From: Meconema thalassinum
Taxonomy: Eukaryota > Arthropoda > Insecta > Orthoptera > Tettigoniidae
Direction: 5' to 3'
Assembly: GCA_946902985.2 (NCBI GenBank)
Contig: OX336389.2
Location: 146,681,099-146,745,098, forward strand
DNA length: 64,000 bases
Shown in pieces: positions 21,588 through 33,575 of the stretch. The translations under genes and the position numbers were made by a program. The stretch's first letter is position 1. The number at the start of each line of letters is the position of its first letter. The notes below the pieces were generated by a model, which searched no databases, had not been told where the DNA came from, and saw only the letters and a list, made by a program, of their open reading frames with translations.

Positions 21588-24500
21588 TGTACCCGTTCGT
21601 CCTGGGGATGCGATGACCCATCTGCTATTACATCGCATTCCTGGATTTCCAGGACAGAGCGGAGTTAAATGAACATCAAGTCAAATAAGGAATGTGTCGG
21701 AAATTCAGTTGAAATGTCACAAAAGCAAAGGGTAACACGAGATAAAGTATCTCCAGGGTCGTTACGGGTTTAAATTTAATAAAAAAAATGCAAATATAAA
21801 TGGGCGCCATCAACTGAATCCCTAGCAAACCACATCCTTCCTGGTTAAGCCTTAATTACGACAAGGAAAGAAAAAGGAAAATCACATCACCATCAGATCA
21901 CAACTAAGATAAAACCAAATTTATTCAACTTTGATAGTCAGACAGACATATTAAACACTCATCCTACCTGAGAGCATGGTCGAATGCCAACGTTAAATTG
22001 TCATTGTCCAGAAAATCGAACGATCTCTATTCTACTCAAATTGTATTTAATCCACATAAAATAGGAAAAACTTCTAAAGTTCTCTTGGGTTCTCAGGATC
22101 ACCGTAGCACTATGTCTTTGCGTCACTGACATTCGTGATAACTGAGACCTAACTTCTCTTTAAATTAACATCATGAATGTGGATGTAAAAATATTAATTA
22201 ATCTGTCTAAACACATACATTCTAATCACATATTTAAATATCACATAATTTATGGCTTGCATGGCATTATTCAAAGGCTAAATATGTTAGTAAAATGCTC
22301 AACATCGAATAATTAATTTACACTATTTACACTGTCATTAATAATTGCTTGTTTGCGAATCACAGAAAATCCACTACTCATTGGTTATAATCATCATCAT
22401 CATCAAAATTAAATATTTCTCACATTAGTTCTCATCTCAAAATTCAATATATTCATGTCAGAATAATTAATTCATTATTATCAAATCATTTAAATGAATA
22501 TTATAATCATCACTTCTTTATGCTCTCTAATTATTCACACACTCTCCTTTCATCATCTCCTTCAGATTAAATCATCTTAAATCATCAATATAAATTGTTT
22601 AATTCATCAACTCAAGTTGCAATTCTTCAAATCATATCTCAATTAAATTTATTTAAATCCATTTGAATTTATTAATCATCAGCTTCTTTAATTAATTATC
22701 ACCTTCTAATTCAGTTATTCATCATCTATTCAATCATCAATTAATTCATTTAAATCAGCTTATTTATTCAACCTTTAATTCATCCATTTATTTAATACAT
22801 TGATCTATTCCAAAATTTAATTTATCAATTTATTTAAATTTTCTTTCATCTGGTTATTTAGATTTTTATTATTTCATCTAGTCATTCTGATTTTTATTTC
22901 ATTAGGTCAGATCATTAATATGCTTAATCTTCAGATTATTATTTCATTAATTATTATTATCAGAAAATCTTGTATTATCAACTTGATTTATTTGTTTAAT
23001 TTCCTAACAAATTGTTTAATATGGGTAATAGAACGTTGTCTTACAGTTTTATCACTTCCAAGTTATATCTCGTATTTAATTATCATGCCAAAAAATATTA
23101 TTGCCTTCACAAATTCACGTTGGATCTCACTATCCACAACTACATTATATATACTCACTTTATCAAATATCACATTTGAATACCACAATTATTCCACAAA
23201 ACTCCATAAATATTCAGCGCACAGCATGAATCTTAAAATTATGCTAGACTGGGTTCGACAACCTCATGTCTGCTTCAAAATACATTAGCAATATTGCAAC
23301 TTCCACTTGGCAACTTCCACAAAATGCCTATCACAAACTTCACTTAATCACGTTGCATGATCTACAAATATATAACTGGCTTCAAATTATCAACGCACAC
23401 AATCTCCAATAACTGTAATTAGTCTGATCACATCTAGACAACTTCTTAAACAATTAGGAAAAATATTACCTTAGTAATCGTAATCAAATTCAAAATCTGC
23501 TTTCAAATAGCATAAATTCTCTTAAAATTCTCATAATTCACTTCACAGAAAAACACCAATGTGCTATAATCTCTCACATCAAAATATGCAATACTGATCT
23601 GCCTTAAAATAAATCTGACCATTAATGATTCATCTGACAAGATTCAATAACTTTAAATCCTTCTCAAAGGTATCAAACTCAATCATAAAAATTATCAAAA
23701 GCATCAGCTGTATCAGCTGTTAACTGAAAGTATTCTCAAATGAGTATAGCAACAAAATATTGGATTGGCAAACAAGAATTACAAATGTAACCCTGCAGAC
23801 ATTTATTTCTAATTTATTTAACAAAATTCGACTGATATGTGACTAGTAGTTTCTTGTTTGATCCTCTTACAATCTCAAGTACACTCGGATGATAAAAATG
23901 AGTTCCTCAATGGCGAGTTAGATGAGTATCCGCCACACAATCGTATAAATACGAAAGGCCTCGCCCCGTTGACTATCATGATAATGGCCTGAACGATGGG
24001 TAAAGATGTGTACCACCACGCAATCGTATAAGTACGAAAGGCCCCATCTCGTTGTCTAATGAGTGAATGTACCAGATTGGAATCAACAAGTCTCTAGTTG
24101 TCACATAAAAGCGATATTCATTCACTTGAGTGAATAACATATTAACATCTCCAAACAATCCAATGGAAAAATCCCTACTGATGAATAATACACACTCGCT
24201 AGTATGCAATGAACTGACAAAGTAATTTAAATAATCCAATTGCAGATCACGAGTTCGAAATACTCGTCACAAAAAAATAACTATCCAAGAAAACTATCCA
24301 TACTGGAAAATGTCTAAAAGACCAAACATCTGCTTAATAAAGCCAACCAATGGAGAGAATTTCGTATAATGGTGCCTGCCATATCATATGGTAACACCAT
24401 ATTCTAGCAAAATTTTTGGAGCAAATAATGTCTAAGCCATGTCTAAATAATCGTAGAACTCCTACTAGAAAAATATACAAGTATGCCCAGTGTTCATGAG

Positions 24501-26083
24501 AAAATCATATCAGAAAGTCATAACTCTTACAGTACCTTCTCATATCAGCTGTTAAAATATTTCGAAGATCGCCGATTATCCTCGTGTGTAATAAATTTCT
24601 CGAAACATCGACGTGAATATCGTATCACCCACGCAAAAACGATCGCCTTCATATCCCAAGTGAATCAGCTGTTAGACCTCCTCTTCTTCAGGAACCGAAT
24701 CCATCGCTCCGTGGTGCCATCGCGTCTCTGTCTTCGTTTACTCCGAATGATGAACTGCATATTATCCATAGCGGATACTGACCAAATTCTTACGTAAATG
24801 TTCATAAAAGCAGCGTACCCCATATTCTTCTTCTATGTTACGCCACTGTCCCATACGATGTTCGGCTCGCTTGTTAAAAGTTCAATCTCCACAGCGGTTG
24901 AGTCTCAATTGCAGAAAATACATTTTGTTTATGAGAGTGTATAGGTTTTTGAAACACCCTGTAGCGGTGTTCGTACTCGATATTCTATAATAATTCATAA
25001 AAAGGAATTGTATTAATGCACGAGCCAATGTTCATAAGTGCATATGCTTGTAACATTTCGTTTGCCTGAAAAGCGTTAATGTTAGCTAGACCCCATGGTC
25101 GCTCTACAGGTTCCGTTATGAAATGCATAAGTCGTAATGTCGTTTGAATATCTAAGTTCATAATTGCAGTATATTACAACCATCCGCCTGCACAATTCTA
25201 TTACTGAATACAAGTCCCAACTCAATGTTGTAACTGAATGTTGAAATGAAGTTCAGCTTCTTTAATGTTGCCTGCGTATAAAAGTCGGAAACAGCCCGCT
25301 CGGATCTACTGCACTGTTCCAGAATGATCTACGCTTAAAGCCGGCCTCGCCATGCCGCTTCGCTGTGCTGTTCTGCGTTACAAAATGCAGCTCGAAATAA
25401 AGTTCTCAATCTCGTATTACAATACCGTTCTAACCCCGGCCTTCTCCTGCTTACACGGCCCGTACAGCTTGCCTCGTAACCGGTCCTCTCGCCGTCTACC
25501 GTGCGTTGCTCGCCTAGGCTCACTGACCTACTTCTGCTCTCTGCTTGGTTAAGTAATACTGTTCGTTTTCACGCCACGCAACAAGTGCAGTGCACCGCTC
25601 AACTTTTCCGTACTCTCTGCGCATGTGTCCTACTCAGCCCTGCTGACTGAACTCGACTGATGTCTCTAGACTGCGTTGAGGAGCTCGTACCTGGCGCTGT
25701 CACGTGATGCTCCCCCACCTTCCGTGGTCATGCGTCACAAGTATAATCTCGACCACCATCATCTCGGCTATTAAGTTATACAATAACTTAAAGGATTATC
25801 TGTCTTTCTTCAAGTTATTACCATATATATTGCTTGACATTTCTTCTCTTCTGAGATGATTAAACACTATGTTCCATAAAGATCTTAATAAAAATTTAAT
25901 ATTCCTCCCATAATTCCATCTGCTTTACTGTCAGTGCCTTCTTGATCCTTGGCCTTCTACGTCATTTCCTAACATTCTTCTCGACTCGATCTGAGCGCTA
26001 TCTTTACAATTCTTCCCATAAATCTCAACTACGGCTCAATGTCAGCTGGCGTATCCGATAGCCTCAACTAGGTATCGGGTACA
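21588..26083 (-). repeat. 5' LTR of the Gag-only element (uninterrupted copy)
   Basis: 4496 bp, TGTACCCG...CGGGTACA. It is the empty-site reference for the DNA transposon in the other LTR: ACCATATATATTGC at 25820-25833 has a single uninterrupted TA run. It retains the antisense TATAAAAG at 25277-25284. The LTR is longer than the internal region, which is unusual. Confidence 0.95.
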
Positions 26084-26087
26084 GTAC

Positions 26088-26977
26088 CAACATGCAGATT
26101 ATGGTAATGAAAGTCACGTATAACTAAAGACGTTACGTGATGTTTAGAAGGGAAAAAATACAGGATGCTTTTTGTCCTCAGAAAGCAAAGATTGCGAGAG
26201 TCCACCACCTACCCTGAGTAACCTATTGTCATCAAGGAACGGGGCTAAGGCACGAAGACGACTGGATTTGGGAAGATCCTTTTTAGAAGAAAGTAAAGAC
26301 AATTCAGAAGAAAAGGCTTCTTGATGTGTTAGTTGCAAAACCTTAATGGTAGCGAGATTCAATTCATGATTGGTAAGGTGTGGTTTGGGGAGAAGAGGTT
26401 GGCCAACCACAAGATATTTCCATCTTAGAAGATAGGCAACAATTCGAATTAATTTGTGAAAGGAAGTATAGCGGGACAACAAGGGATGAGAAACGTTGGA
26501 AACAAGACACGAAGCAGTAGATTTAGATACTTTAGCGTCAAGCAAGTTGGAGTTTGTAGCTGGAGGTTTAGAAGGCCAACAAGAAGAGTCTTCGATTAAC
26601 CACGAGTGCCCATGCCAGTACAACTGAGAAGCTGCCAATTGAGAGGGTAAACATCCACGAGGAATGATGTCGGCGGGGTTGTCAGCGCTGGGCACATGCC
26701 TCCATTGACATCCCGAAGAAAGAGTTTGAATTTTGGAAATCCTGCTTGCAACAAAAGTTTGCCAATGAACGGGGTTTTTGGCGACCCCAGAAAGAATGAT
26801 CATGGAATCGCACCACAGATAAGTTTGCGAAAATTCGACCCTTAAGACTTCCCGTAATTTCTTAACAAGTTCTGCGGCCATGAGTGCAGCACACAATTCA
26901 AGCCTAGACAAAAGTGATAGTTTTAAGAGGAGCCACCTTCGATTTGGCACAAACAAGGTTGGAATCTGAAGATCCAT
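26088..26977 (-). pseudogene. BEL/Pao RNase H and integrase zinc-binding region
   Basis: RNase H of the outer element removes the RNA strand of the RNA-DNA hybrid. This part contains RLELCAALMAAELV, LWCDS (catalytic Asp region), HWQTFVASRI and HVPSADNPADIIPRG, the classic Pao RNase H series, at residues about 25-110. The second half includes SRLRALAPFLDDNRLLRVGGGL, the usual lead-in to the integrase HHCC module. The H...H half of that module lies at 26088-26160 beyond a local frame break. It is cut by the Gag-only element at 26083/26088 and resumes at 9105. The first RNase H aspartate segment lies in a shifted frame just upstream. Confidence 0.88.
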
Positions 26978-28027
26978 TTAACGAACCGCGATAAACCAAA
27001 TATGCACATCAACCGTAAGCTTTTTCGGAACTGTCCGCAAACACAAGAAGGAAAAAAGATGCATTAGGATGAGCGTTAATTTAATTCCTGGGAATTTCAA
27101 TAAGGGAAAGATCAAGCAAATTGCTGCGAAAAGAAAAGAAAGGGGAACAGTGTCGTCCCATTCACATTTGAGCGACCATAGATCTTGCATGAAAAGTTTG
27201 GCTATAACAATAACCGGGGCAAGGAATTGAAGCGGATCAAAAATTTTTGCAATTTCAGTGAGAATTTGTCTTTTTGTGTTAGGGAGCTCTTCTGCAAGCG
27301 AAACTTTATAGATGAGAGTGTCACTATTAGTGCACCAATGAACTCCAAGAGTTTTTATGGATTCGGAATCTCCACAAATTTCGACGGAGCAGGGGTCTAC
27401 ATCTTCAATAGGAAACTGGGCGAGAAACTCATGGGAGTTGGAATTCCACTTATGAAGTGGGCATCCTCCATTCTTTAACAATGCTTGAAGTTCTAGTGAC
27501 ACGAAAGAAGCTTCCTCCAGAGTGGGGAAGGACTGCAAGTAATCGTCAATATAGAATGATGTAGTTAGTGCTTCGGAAGCTTTAGAATCAAATAAATGAC
27601 CATCTTGAGAGGCTAACAAATGTAGGGATCGGATAGCAAGGAAGGCGGAAGGTTTTAAGCAATAAGTAACCGTCTTTAAGCGAAATACCTTAATGGGCTT
27701 GCTGATTTCGTCGCGCCACAAGATTCTTTGGAGATCTCGTTGTTCAGGCTGAATTAAAACCTGACGGTACATCTGTTTGATGTCCGCTATAACAGCAATG
27801 GGAAATAATCGAAAGTTTAAGAGTATAGCAGATAAATCTGACTGAATAGCAGGACCAGAGTGAAGAGTATCGCTAAGACTGTTGCCATTAACGTCAGGTG
27901 ATGAACCATTGAAAACGACTCGGATGTTATCCTTTACAAGAGGGTTTCTCCACACGGGATGATTATTTAAGAAAACCGTTTCAATTGGGGGGGGGGGGGT
28001 GCAATTCGTCATCAGATTTGCTAACAA
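26978..28027 (-). pseudogene. BEL/Pao reverse transcriptase
   Basis: RT copies element RNA into cDNA. Visible blocks in order: IRVVFNGSS, DTLHSGPAIQSDL, VIADIKQMYRQVLI (first catalytic Asp), QRILWR, and FYIDDYLQSF (the YxDD box, with Ile as often in Pao), then LGVHW and FDPLQFLAPV of the connection region. The frame enters after a ten-C homopolymer at about 27986-27995, where it is shifted relative to the peptidase frame. It also drifts out of frame again near its C terminus, before the RNase H aspartate. A stop lies between it and the peptidase. The motifs are complete but the polyprotein is broken. Confidence 0.9.
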
Positions 28028-28070
28028 CTTCCATATGATCTAAGCTTTCATACTCAACCATGAAATCAGT

Positions 28071-29315
28071 TTACTGCTGTTTAACGAGAGGTCCTTTCTT
28101 GAATTTGCTCTCGATAGCAAAGATAGCTTTTCGAGCATTGGGTTGAGAATTAAGAAGTTTAGGGGGATTATGTAATCTTGGCATCTGAACAATGAACCGG
28201 CCTTCAGGAGAACGAGTGGTGGTGTTCAGAAAAATTTGCTCACAGAATTGGTTTTCTGAAGAGGTCCCGTTAGGAGAATCAACGCTTTCAAGCCTCCAGA
28301 ACAGTTCGAAGTCAGTATTAGAGAAATAACATTGCGATGCGGGTTGGGGAGAATACTGAGGAAGTTGACCGGTGACGATCCATCCAAAATTAGTGTCTCT
28401 GGCTACCACGTTTGACGATAACTTGCGAACCTGTTTACGAAGGCAATTCCAGAAAACATTGGCACTAATGAGTATGTCAATGGGGTTTTGTACATTGAAC
28501 AGAGGATCGGCTAGCCTTAAATGCGAGGGAATGCTTAAACCTGATATATCAACAGAGTGACTTGGAGTATCTTCTCCTATGCTATTGAGAATGAGACAAT
28601 TCAGTTTGAGAAAGTTATTTCTGTGACAAATGTCTCTTATGATTAGCCTTGAAAACTGTAAAGCTTGCGATTTTGAGCTGTTAATGCCCGATACGTTAAT
28701 AGAAGTGGGGTTTACAGGTAGGCCTAGTTTTTTGATTAATGAATTAGAAACGAAATCATGGGTTGCCGCCGAATCAAGAACACTGCGTGCACGGACCCAG
28801 TTGCCAAAGTTATCCTGAACTTCGATTTGGACAGTGGACAATAGTACTTGGGCACTACGTATGGACTTGGCATTTTGAATGAAAGATGAAGCATTGGAAC
28901 TGTTAGCATTGTCACTTTTCTGAGAAGTAGATGCGGTCGATGACCTTGCTTGATCATGGCGATGTAGTAAATTGTGATGAGCTTTTTCACAATGGAAGCA
29001 AAGTCTGGTGGACTTGCAATTTGAAGCAGAATGCGTGAGTGCTAGGCAGTTGAAGCAATGTTTATTCTGGGAAACCAATTTTCTTCTGTCGTCGACTGAC
29101 AGTTCTTTAAAAGATTTACATAGATATAAGGCGTGGGAATCTTTACAAAGTATGCACTTTAATGGTTCATTTAAACTTTTACGGGGTTCGCTTTGAGTGT
29201 TGAAAACGAGAGAACTAGCAATACGGCGTTCACTAGACCTAGTTGGGTAACCAGTGGCATTTGACTTGAGTTTAGATGAGCTGGACCCAGGTTTTTGGTT
29301 ACTATGAGGGTTCAC
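28071..29315 (-). pseudogene. BEL/Pao Gag zinc knuckles and aspartic peptidase (DUF1758-like)
   Basis: The 414-codon frame begins with Ser-rich linker sequence. It then shows zinc-binding clusters CILCKDSHALYLC, CFNCLALTHSASNC and CFHCEKAHH at residues about 55-120. The peptidase follows, with VLDSAATHDFVS as the active-site region (DSAA in place of the common DTG/DSG; about residues 180-190). Next comes the usual Pao sequence ILISANVFWNCL, FGWIVTGQL and a GRFIVQMPRL linker. It ends at a TAA stop 10 codons before the expected FMVEYESLDHM motif, then a poly-C frameshift. Its role would be nucleic-acid packaging and polyprotein cleavage. Confidence 0.88.
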
Positions 29316-30235
29316 TTTGATTAGCTAAAGCAGTTAAGAGTTGGCATCTAGCATTTATGAAAGTGACCAAATGCTCGTAAGAGTAATCGTCTTCTCTGGA
29401 AAGTTCAATCTCCCAAGCTTTGAGGGTAGCAACATCGACTTTAGAAACCACTAAGTGTATTAAGAATGTGTCCCAGTGTTCAGTGGGTTGATCTAATTGG
29501 GATAGAGCTTTAACGTGAAGTTGTGTTGTATCAATGAGAGTATGCAAACTAGTGACGTCATTGTGCTGTGACGCAGGTAAGTTAAATAGAGCTTTCATAT
29601 AGCGTTGAATACGTAACCGTGAATTACCGTATCTTTCTTTCAACAAGTTAAAGGCAAAGGGGTAGTTTTCGGCACTTAATGGGAGTGCTTCAACTTACTG
29701 CAGAGCTTGACCTCGGAGGATAGATCTCAAATAATGAAACTTGTAGATGACTTGAATGTCTTCATTGTCATGAACAAGAGAACAAAATAGTTCATAGAAA
29801 GAATCCCAAGTAGATTCGTCTCCAGAGAAGTGGGGTAAATCAATCTTAGGTAGAATTGGTTTGGGCTTGTGAGTGCCTTCACGAAAAGAGTTTTGATGTT
29901 CGTGAAGGGAACCAAGAACAGAACCGTATTTTTTTCTGTTCTTCTTCGAGTTGGCATATTAGTTTAAAAGCAGAACCTACACCTTCGTAATATTGATTTT
30001 CTACTTCGACTCGATTATCAGTTTGATTGAGCATACAAGTTTCGATTTCAGTTTGGATGTTACAATAATTTTCATATGATCGTTCAAAATCCTTTACGCG
30101 ATGTTTTAACAAATTTAATTGAGCTTCTGAAGGATCTAGCTCTCTGATGTATTTTCTAAATCGGGTAATTTGCCCTTTATAGGATGCTCGTTTAGAAGTA
30201 AGTTTTTCATCCTTATCCTTTTCTGTAGGAGCCAT
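29302..30235 (-). pseudogene. BEL/Pao Gag N-terminal region (DUF1759-like)
   Basis: It starts with ATG at 30235. The first 118-codon frame (29879-30235) is coiled-coil rich, with ITRFRKYIRELD and FERSYENYCNIQTEIE. A frame change at about 29940 leads into LPKIDLPHFSGDEST, WDSFYELF and FHYLRSILRGQAL (29690-29860), the core DUF1759 signature of BEL/Pao Gag. A TAA stop then precedes LPLSAENYPFAFNLLKERYG and the 114-codon frame at 29302-29646. So one frameshift and one stop break it. The last frame overlaps the start of the zinc-knuckle frame by 14 bp. Confidence 0.88.
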
Positions 30236-30484
30236 GACAAAATAGATAATTAAGGTATAACACGAAACTGTGGAATCATGGAAATGCTGTCAGACTGGCA
30301 GCAGCAAATAAGCTGAAAGAAAGGGACACACCAAAGGAGAGAGGAGCGGCCTCTTTCTCCTTCACAGGCTTTGCACGGTGAAGCTATAGCTGAAGAATTC
30401 AAAGAAGATATTAATGGTTTGCAAAATATTGTCAAATAACCCTTGACAAATAAAGCCTGATAAGTAAAATGTCATAAATGGACT

Positions 30485-30503
30485 CTCCCGGATTTCGGCA
30501 CCA
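30485..30503 (-). promoter_or_regulatory. BEL/Pao primer-binding site
   Basis: The minus strand reads TGGTGCCGAAATCCGGGAG, 5 nt after the 5' LTR end (30509). It is complementary to a tRNA 3' end TTTCGGCACCA preceded by CCCGG, which fits tRNA-Phe (acceptor stem starting GCCGAAA). The tRNA identity is from general knowledge. Confidence 0.75.
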
Positions 30504-30508
30504 AATTT

Positions 30509-33415
30509 TGGGTACATTATTAGCTTGGGAATAACCTAACCCCCAAGGGAAGATGATGAAGAAAAAGAAGTGGGTTTTGGACTGGAGAAAATGGATGGAG
30601 AAATAGGACGAGAGTCCAACAGAAGTTATAATTTTAACTTTAAGTATACTCAAAGGCAGCTGCCACTTCAAATCCGCTTTCCGATACCTAAAGTGGGTAG
30701 GGACCTGGGCGAAGTTAACAGGAAACGCAGCTGGAACTTGGGCTATTCGCAAGAAAGCTGCTATAGCGTATTCCCCCTCAAGCATAAAAATACCTACTAT
30801 GGGGAAGGGTGGTGGTCTGGCAAGACAAAGAGTAACAGATTTATTGTGTATCTGTTCAAAGGAGTATGTTTCTAAACAAGTATTTTGAAGAATACAAATA
30901 ATTTGAATCAGCCGTGATATTTTAGTTCTTGAAATTGTAGAATTTCTAAAGAGCGACCGAATGCTTCCAAGAAGGATAGGGATGAGGCAATTATACCCTT
31001 GGGAATAATTTTGGTAAGAGTACCAATAGTTGCATTTAGAAATGACTAAGCTCTTAACCAGCAAGGCGCCGACTAAAAGTTTAGACAATGAGAAACACTT
31101 TAATTTTGAAAAACCAACCATAAGTGGTAGAGAGAATCTCCACAAGCAGGAAGCTGGCGTAGCGAGCTATGCTTGCCTTACTGGCCAGTTAGAATTAGCT
31201 ATCCAAGCTAAAAGAGAGTTTAATAAGTTAATAACTATGAGTTCTTGCTCAAATGCAACAAGTAGTGAAAACCTTATCAATGGATTTATTTTTATTAAAG
31301 ATGGCATACACCTAGGAAGAGTCAGGGAAGACAGGATATTGACTAACCTTTATTTCAGAGAAATGATAGAGCAAAAGAAAAAATCAAATTTATTTAACAA
31401 TGCAAAAAGGTGTAATGAATTTAAGACATATATAATTTGAGTTTACAAACAATTGGGGTCGCAGACCTCCGAAATCATTTAAATCATGCGCCAGGCAATT
31501 GATAATTTTTTGGTTTCAAACCTTTTATATGAGCTAAAATCTTCGTACGATTTTGAAATATCTAAGATTAATAAATAGAAAATTTTAAGGTAATTAAAGT
31601 AATTAAGGTTAAACAATAAATCAAGTACAAGGTGTGTACTTTAAGGATTTCTTGATAGGTATCTTAGAAATATGAACAAATAACAACTTCGAAAGTAACA
31701 ACAACAAAAAACAGGAAGAAATGAAATAGAAGTTTCTATAACTTCTTGTATTAATACAGAACTATTTTTAGAGATTACACAAATAGGGCAGGTCACTTAT
31801 TGTGAAACCTGAAGAGAAAAATTGAAAGGAAGGTTCTAGAACTCGTATGTTTAAGTAGGGATCACGAGAAAAATGGGGCAAATTTACCTTTCGTGAAACC
31901 TAGAGATAACTCATTTTGAGTAGAATGAATTGGGTTCCCTCATTAGAAGGGAGAAACAATATACTTTAAGGCGTGTACTAGACACGAAGTTTTACAGACA
32001 TTAATTCGTTGTACGAGGAACAAGTAAGGGAGGGCACTTATTGAGAGTGACACCTAATTGAAAACAGACCTAAATTAACAATTTTATTATTTTAGTTTGT
32101 TAGTAAAGGGTTTGGGAAAGATCAAATGGGATTGTGGAAGAGTGTTCATGGCCGTATTTATTGTACTCGGACGAGCGCGACGCGGATAAAAAGTTGAACA
32201 GGCACTGTTATCACTATAGTCTGTTGATATAGTTGAAAGTTCACTGAACCAGCACAAAAAGTTTATAGAAAGAAAAGTTATTGCAGTTATGTAAAAGTTG
32301 AATTTTGGCTTGAGAGAATAATGAGTTGTAGTTTCTATGTGCGGCAGTTAAATACGCCAGAAAATTTCCCACGTAGGAATACAGTTTATGTGGATTAGAT
32401 GTTTATCCCACATAAGTTTCTCAGCGAAGAAATTATTCCCATATCAAGTGGAAAATACATGACAGTATAACTGGTAGATAGTGTGTAGGTTCTGGAAGGT
32501 TCCAGAGCAATGATGGCTTGTTTAAATTGGTTAGAGAATCCCTCGGCGGAAAACTACATTATATAGACAGTGGGTATTTTAGAAATATCCCTCGATGTGA
32601 GATAGCATCTCAGAAAATCTTTCATTTTGAAAGTTAGACTTGATAGTTCGAGTTTGATCAAGAAAATCTCTTGAAAGCAGTTATTTTATCACATATAGCA
32701 ATTTTCACTGTCTATAAAATCCAAATAAAAGCATTGAACCTTTTAAAAGCGATGAGAATGTGGTTAAAATATGAAGTCGGTACTTATCTTTGCTTCATGA
32801 AGAAGGCGATGTTGCTGTTGACGGTTGATTCTAAAACTCGAACATGGCGTCGAATTTAAAAGTTTGCCTATAGAGTAGAGGGGGCGAGCTTTAGTTAAGC
32901 TCCAACTGACTGGTTTGACTTCAGACGCAAAAGTGAGGCCAGCTCAACGGAGCGCGGAGAGACCAGGGAAGGGAAAAAGGTGGGGGTAGGAGACAAAAGG
33001 AATACATATAAGAATAGCCAACTTTGAAATAATAATTTCTCTTGATGAAATGGTCCTCAAAGAGTTGATAGCAGGCACCACTAGCACAGCCTGGTGGGTG
33101 AATAAGTAGAGGAAGTTCTCTTGATCACGGAGATGATAGCTGGCGATAGCTACGAGATCTGGTGGCTAGATTGGTAAGGAAGTCCTCTTTTGCAGGGAAA
33201 AATTGAGGAACTTCAGAGATTCGCTGCTAGATGACGCTAGGTGGGTCATGGAAGATATATATCTAGAACAGACTTACAGGTAGTGTAAGAAACATATACC
33301 AACAAAGAGAAATCAGGAGATCACTGTTGGTGTTTGCGAAAAATGAAGGGATGAACTAAAGCAAAGAGAAGCAAAAGCTTACTCTGTCTTACCGTGTATT
33401 CCAAAGAATACACCA
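30509..33415 (-). repeat. BEL/Pao 5' LTR (right copy)
   Basis: 2907 bp, co-linear with 5073-7983. It holds antisense frames at 30570-30875 and 31030-31440 that recur in the left LTR (5134-5439, 5594-5962); the second differs in length because of a one-base indel near its end. The Gag leader lies between the PBS and 30235. Confidence 0.95.
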
Positions 33416-33575
33416 GTTAGTATAGTTAGCTGGAATTCTGAAGCTCTTGGGTTCAAATCCCAGCTTTGACACAAAATTTAAAAGTGGTATGTGGACTAAA
33501 ACAGGTCTAATCAGTGTCGGGTGGTCCAAATAAGTAGAGGGGGTTTGAATTACACCTCAACCATAGAGCACTATG
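33416..33575 (+). mobile_element. 3' part of the SINE split by the BEL/Pao insertion
   Basis: It begins with the TSD GTTAG, then runs through a B box GGGTTCAAATCCC at 33452-33464. Body words AAGTGGTATGTGGACT and GGGTGGTCCAAATAAGTA match the SINE at 14436. It ends at ACACCTCAACCAT. Confidence 0.8.

Larger units (their letters stand above)
9106..26083 (-). mobile_element. Gag-only, Gypsy-derived LTR retrotransposon with ~4.5-kb LTRs
   Basis: Both LTRs start TGTACCCG and end CGGGTACA, a perfect 8-bp terminal inverted repeat with TG...CA ends. The element is flanked by the 4-bp TSD GTAC (9102-9105 and 26084-26087). It lies inside the BEL/Pao integrase, whose reading resumes on the other side. 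The right LTR is 4496 bp; the left is about 4486 bp after removing a DNA transposon. The internal region is only 3.2 kb (18412-21587). It encodes a coiled-coil Gag on the minus strand followed directly by an integrase C-terminal remnant, with no protease, RT or RNase H. It fits the idea of a large non-autonomous derivative mobilised in trans by a Gypsy relative. That mobilisation is inference. Confidence 0.93.
5073..33415 (-). mobile_element. BEL/Pao LTR retrotransposon, nested and inactive
   Basis: The element is defined by two ~2.9-kb LTRs (5073-7983 and 30509-33415) and an exact 5-bp TSD GTTAG at 5068-5072 and 33416-33420, the usual size for BEL/Pao. It reads right to left. In order it has a PBS, a Gag-like region, zinc knuckles plus an aspartic peptidase, RT, RNase H, the integrase zinc-binding part, the integrase core and a DUF5641-type tail. 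A second LTR retrotransposon (9106-26083) splits the integrase. Without that insertion and its TSD copy it would be about 11.4 kb. Several stops and frameshifts show it is dead. The Pao assignment rests on domain order, the DUF1759/DUF1758-like regions, the RT motif YIDDY and the 5-bp TSD. Confidence 0.95.

Noticed and set aside
27986..27995. Programmed frameshift at the ten-C run in the BEL/Pao pol
   Set aside because: The element also has stops and other frame breaks, and homopolymer slippage or sequencing error is a simpler reason.
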